A stretch of 5,927 nt of DNA, taken from contig JACMMQ010000284.1 in assembly GCA_014378955.1 (NCBI GenBank), positions 1 through 5,927 on the forward strand, in the 5' to 3' direction. The stretch comes from Clostridia bacterium (lineage in GTDB: Bacteria; Bacillota; Clostridia; SK-Y3; JACMMQ01). Positions within the stretch are counted from its first letter, which is position 1, and the number at the start of each line of letters is the position of its first letter. A program made the position numbers and the translations under genes. Below are positions 5,027-5,927 of the stretch, piece after piece. The notes under the pieces were generated by a model that saw only the letters and a list, made by a program, of their open reading frames with translations, was not told the origin of the DNA and made no database searches.

Positions 5027-5927
5027 TTGCATACCATCTCAGAAATTCAGAAATTAAAAATAGAACGTGATGCGGTCATTTTGGCGCATTACTACCAACG
5101 ACCAGAGGTGCAGGAAATAGCAGATTATGTGGGCGACTCCTTTGCGCTCTCTAAGCTTGCAAAGGAATTACCGCATGCGGTGATTGTGTTTTGTGGCGTG
5201 CACTTTATGGCAGAAAGTGCAAAAATTTTAAGTCCGCAAAAAACCGTTTTATTGCCTGAACGAAACGCAGGCTGTCCGATGGCAGACATGGTGACCGCCG
5301 AGGACGTCTTGTCCTTGCGTCAAAAGCACCCCAATGCGGCAGTGGTGAGTTATGTCAACTCCACAGCTGGTGTCAAGGCAGTGAGCGATATTTGCTGTAC
5401 GTCGTCCAATGCCATTCGGGTGGTGAATAGCCTAGAGCAGGACGAAATTATCTTTATACCCGATCAAAATTTGGGACATTATGTCGCAGGCAAGGTGCCG
5501 CACAAGAAAATTATCCTTTTTGATGGCTATTGCATTACACACCATCGCGTTACCATAGAGGATGTGCAAAAGGCACGTGCAGCACAGCTTGATGCGGTCT
5601 TTGTCGTGCATCCAGAGTGTAAGCCAGCCGTGGTTGCGTTGGCAGATTTTGCAGGCAGTACCGCTGAAATTATAGATTACGTGACCCATTCGGACGGGAA
5701 AACCTTCATCATTGGCACCGAAATGGGCGTATTGCATGAAATACAAAAAAGAAATCCACTCAAAAAATTATATATGCTTTCGTCAGGGTTAATTTGTCCA
5801 AACATGAAAAAGACAACCTTGGAAAATGTATTTGAAGCGTTACAATACAATCAATATGAAATGAAGCTTGACAATTCAACCATTGACAAAGCAAGGCAGG
5901 CATTCTCCAGGCTGCCCGCGTCGCCGT
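5027..5927 (+). CDS. nadA: Quinolinate synthase NadA, cut by the right window edge
   Basis: NadA condenses iminoaspartate (from NadB) with dihydroxyacetone phosphate to give quinolinate in de novo NAD synthesis; it is a cytoplasmic [4Fe-4S] enzyme. The frame is open from TTG 5027 to the window end, 300 codons plus one base. The family length is about 300-305 for this short class, so only a few C-terminal residues should be missing. Visible family segments are ILAHYYQRPEVQ (18-29), YVGDSFALSKLA (34-45), FCGVHFMAESAKIL (55-68), NAGCPMADMVTAED (80-93), SYVNSTAGVKA (108-118), CCTSSNA (123-129), PDQNLGHYVA (145-154), GYCITH (167-172), VHPEC (194-198) and SSGLICPNMKK (252-262). The cluster ligands should be Cys83, Cys169 and Cys257. 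His21, Tyr109, Asn111, His195 and Glu197 sit at the expected active-site positions. Nothing is missing, so the enzyme should be active. nadB and nadC often follow nadA in Bacillota and may lie just beyond the edge. Confidence 0.96.
   Translation, partial: MHTISEIQKLKIERDAVILAHYYQRPEVQEIADYVGDSFALSKLAKELPHAVIVFCGVHFMAESAKILSPQKTVLLPERNAGCPMADMVTAEDVLSLRQKHPNAAVVSYVNSTAGVKAVSDICCTSSNAIRVVNSLEQDEIIFIPDQNLGHYVAGKVPHKKIILFDGYCITHHRVTIEDVQKARAAQLDAVFVVHPECKPAVVALADFAGSTAEIIDYVTHSDGKTFIIGTEMGVLHEIQKRNPLKKLYMLSSGLICPNMKKTTLENVFEALQYNQYEMKLDNSTIDKARQAFSRLPASP

Noticed and set aside
4790..5032. Minus-strand open frame across the operon terminator and nadA promoter
   Set aside because: It spans the end of the 370-aa gene, the terminator and the promoter, with no family similarity.
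5432..5746. Minus-strand open frame of 104 codons inside nadA
   Set aside because: It lies antisense to highly conserved NadA sequence; the Cys/His content is the mirror of nadA codons.
1..5927. CRISPR arrays, tRNA or rRNA genes, insertion sequences, phage attachment sites
   Set aside because: No regularly spaced repeats, no cloverleaf or rRNA-like segment, no transposase or integrase coding sequence, and no terminal repeats bounding the operon were seen.

Overview
The window looks like chromosome of a low-to-moderate-GC endospore-former-type Bacillota, most likely a clostridial lineage. The basis is AT-rich intergenic DNA, strong GGAGG-type ribosome binding sites, frequent ATA/TTA/AAA codons, a perfect TGTCGAA (Spo0A box) sequence upstream of one operon, and an intergenic hairpin repeat of a kind I associate with clostridial genomes. 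The species cannot be named from the sequence. Everything convincing is on the + strand.

Layout. (1) 1-933 is the 3' part of an ABC-2 type transporter permease (YhhJ/YbhR-like); its N-terminus lies off the left edge. (2) 934-1168 is non-coding. It holds a block of four or five hairpins (about 943-1084) that looks like a dispersed intergenic repeat and ends in a terminator-like stem plus T-run. After that comes an AT-rich leader with a Spo0A-box match and overlapping inverted repeats. (3) 1169-4930 is a tight three-gene operon: a 71-aa orphan protein, an 810-aa protein, and a 370-aa protein with a probable winged helix. The 810-aa protein is recognisably the front part of a UPF1/DNA2-type superfamily 1 helicase, but its Walker A and B motifs are ruined and the second RecA domain is absent. 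A terminator overlaps the last stop codon. (4) 4958-5927 is a clean sigma-A-type promoter followed by nadA (quinolinate synthase), which runs off the right edge with probably only a few codons missing.

How the genes relate. The permease and nadA are ordinary exporter and NAD-biosynthesis genes, each separated from the middle operon by terminator-like structures. The middle operon is the accessory part. Its first two genes overlap by 14 bases and the third follows after 14 bases, so the three products are probably made together. The 810-aa protein keeps the helicase fold signature over a long uninterrupted frame but has lost the residues needed for ATP hydrolysis. It is therefore better read as a retained pseudo-helicase (nucleic-acid-binding or scaffold role) than as a decaying gene. 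With the small protein and the winged-helix protein it is the best candidate here for an undescribed system. Its function cannot be read from the sequence; a defence, DNA-processing or developmental role is speculation, the last prompted by the Spo0A-box match.
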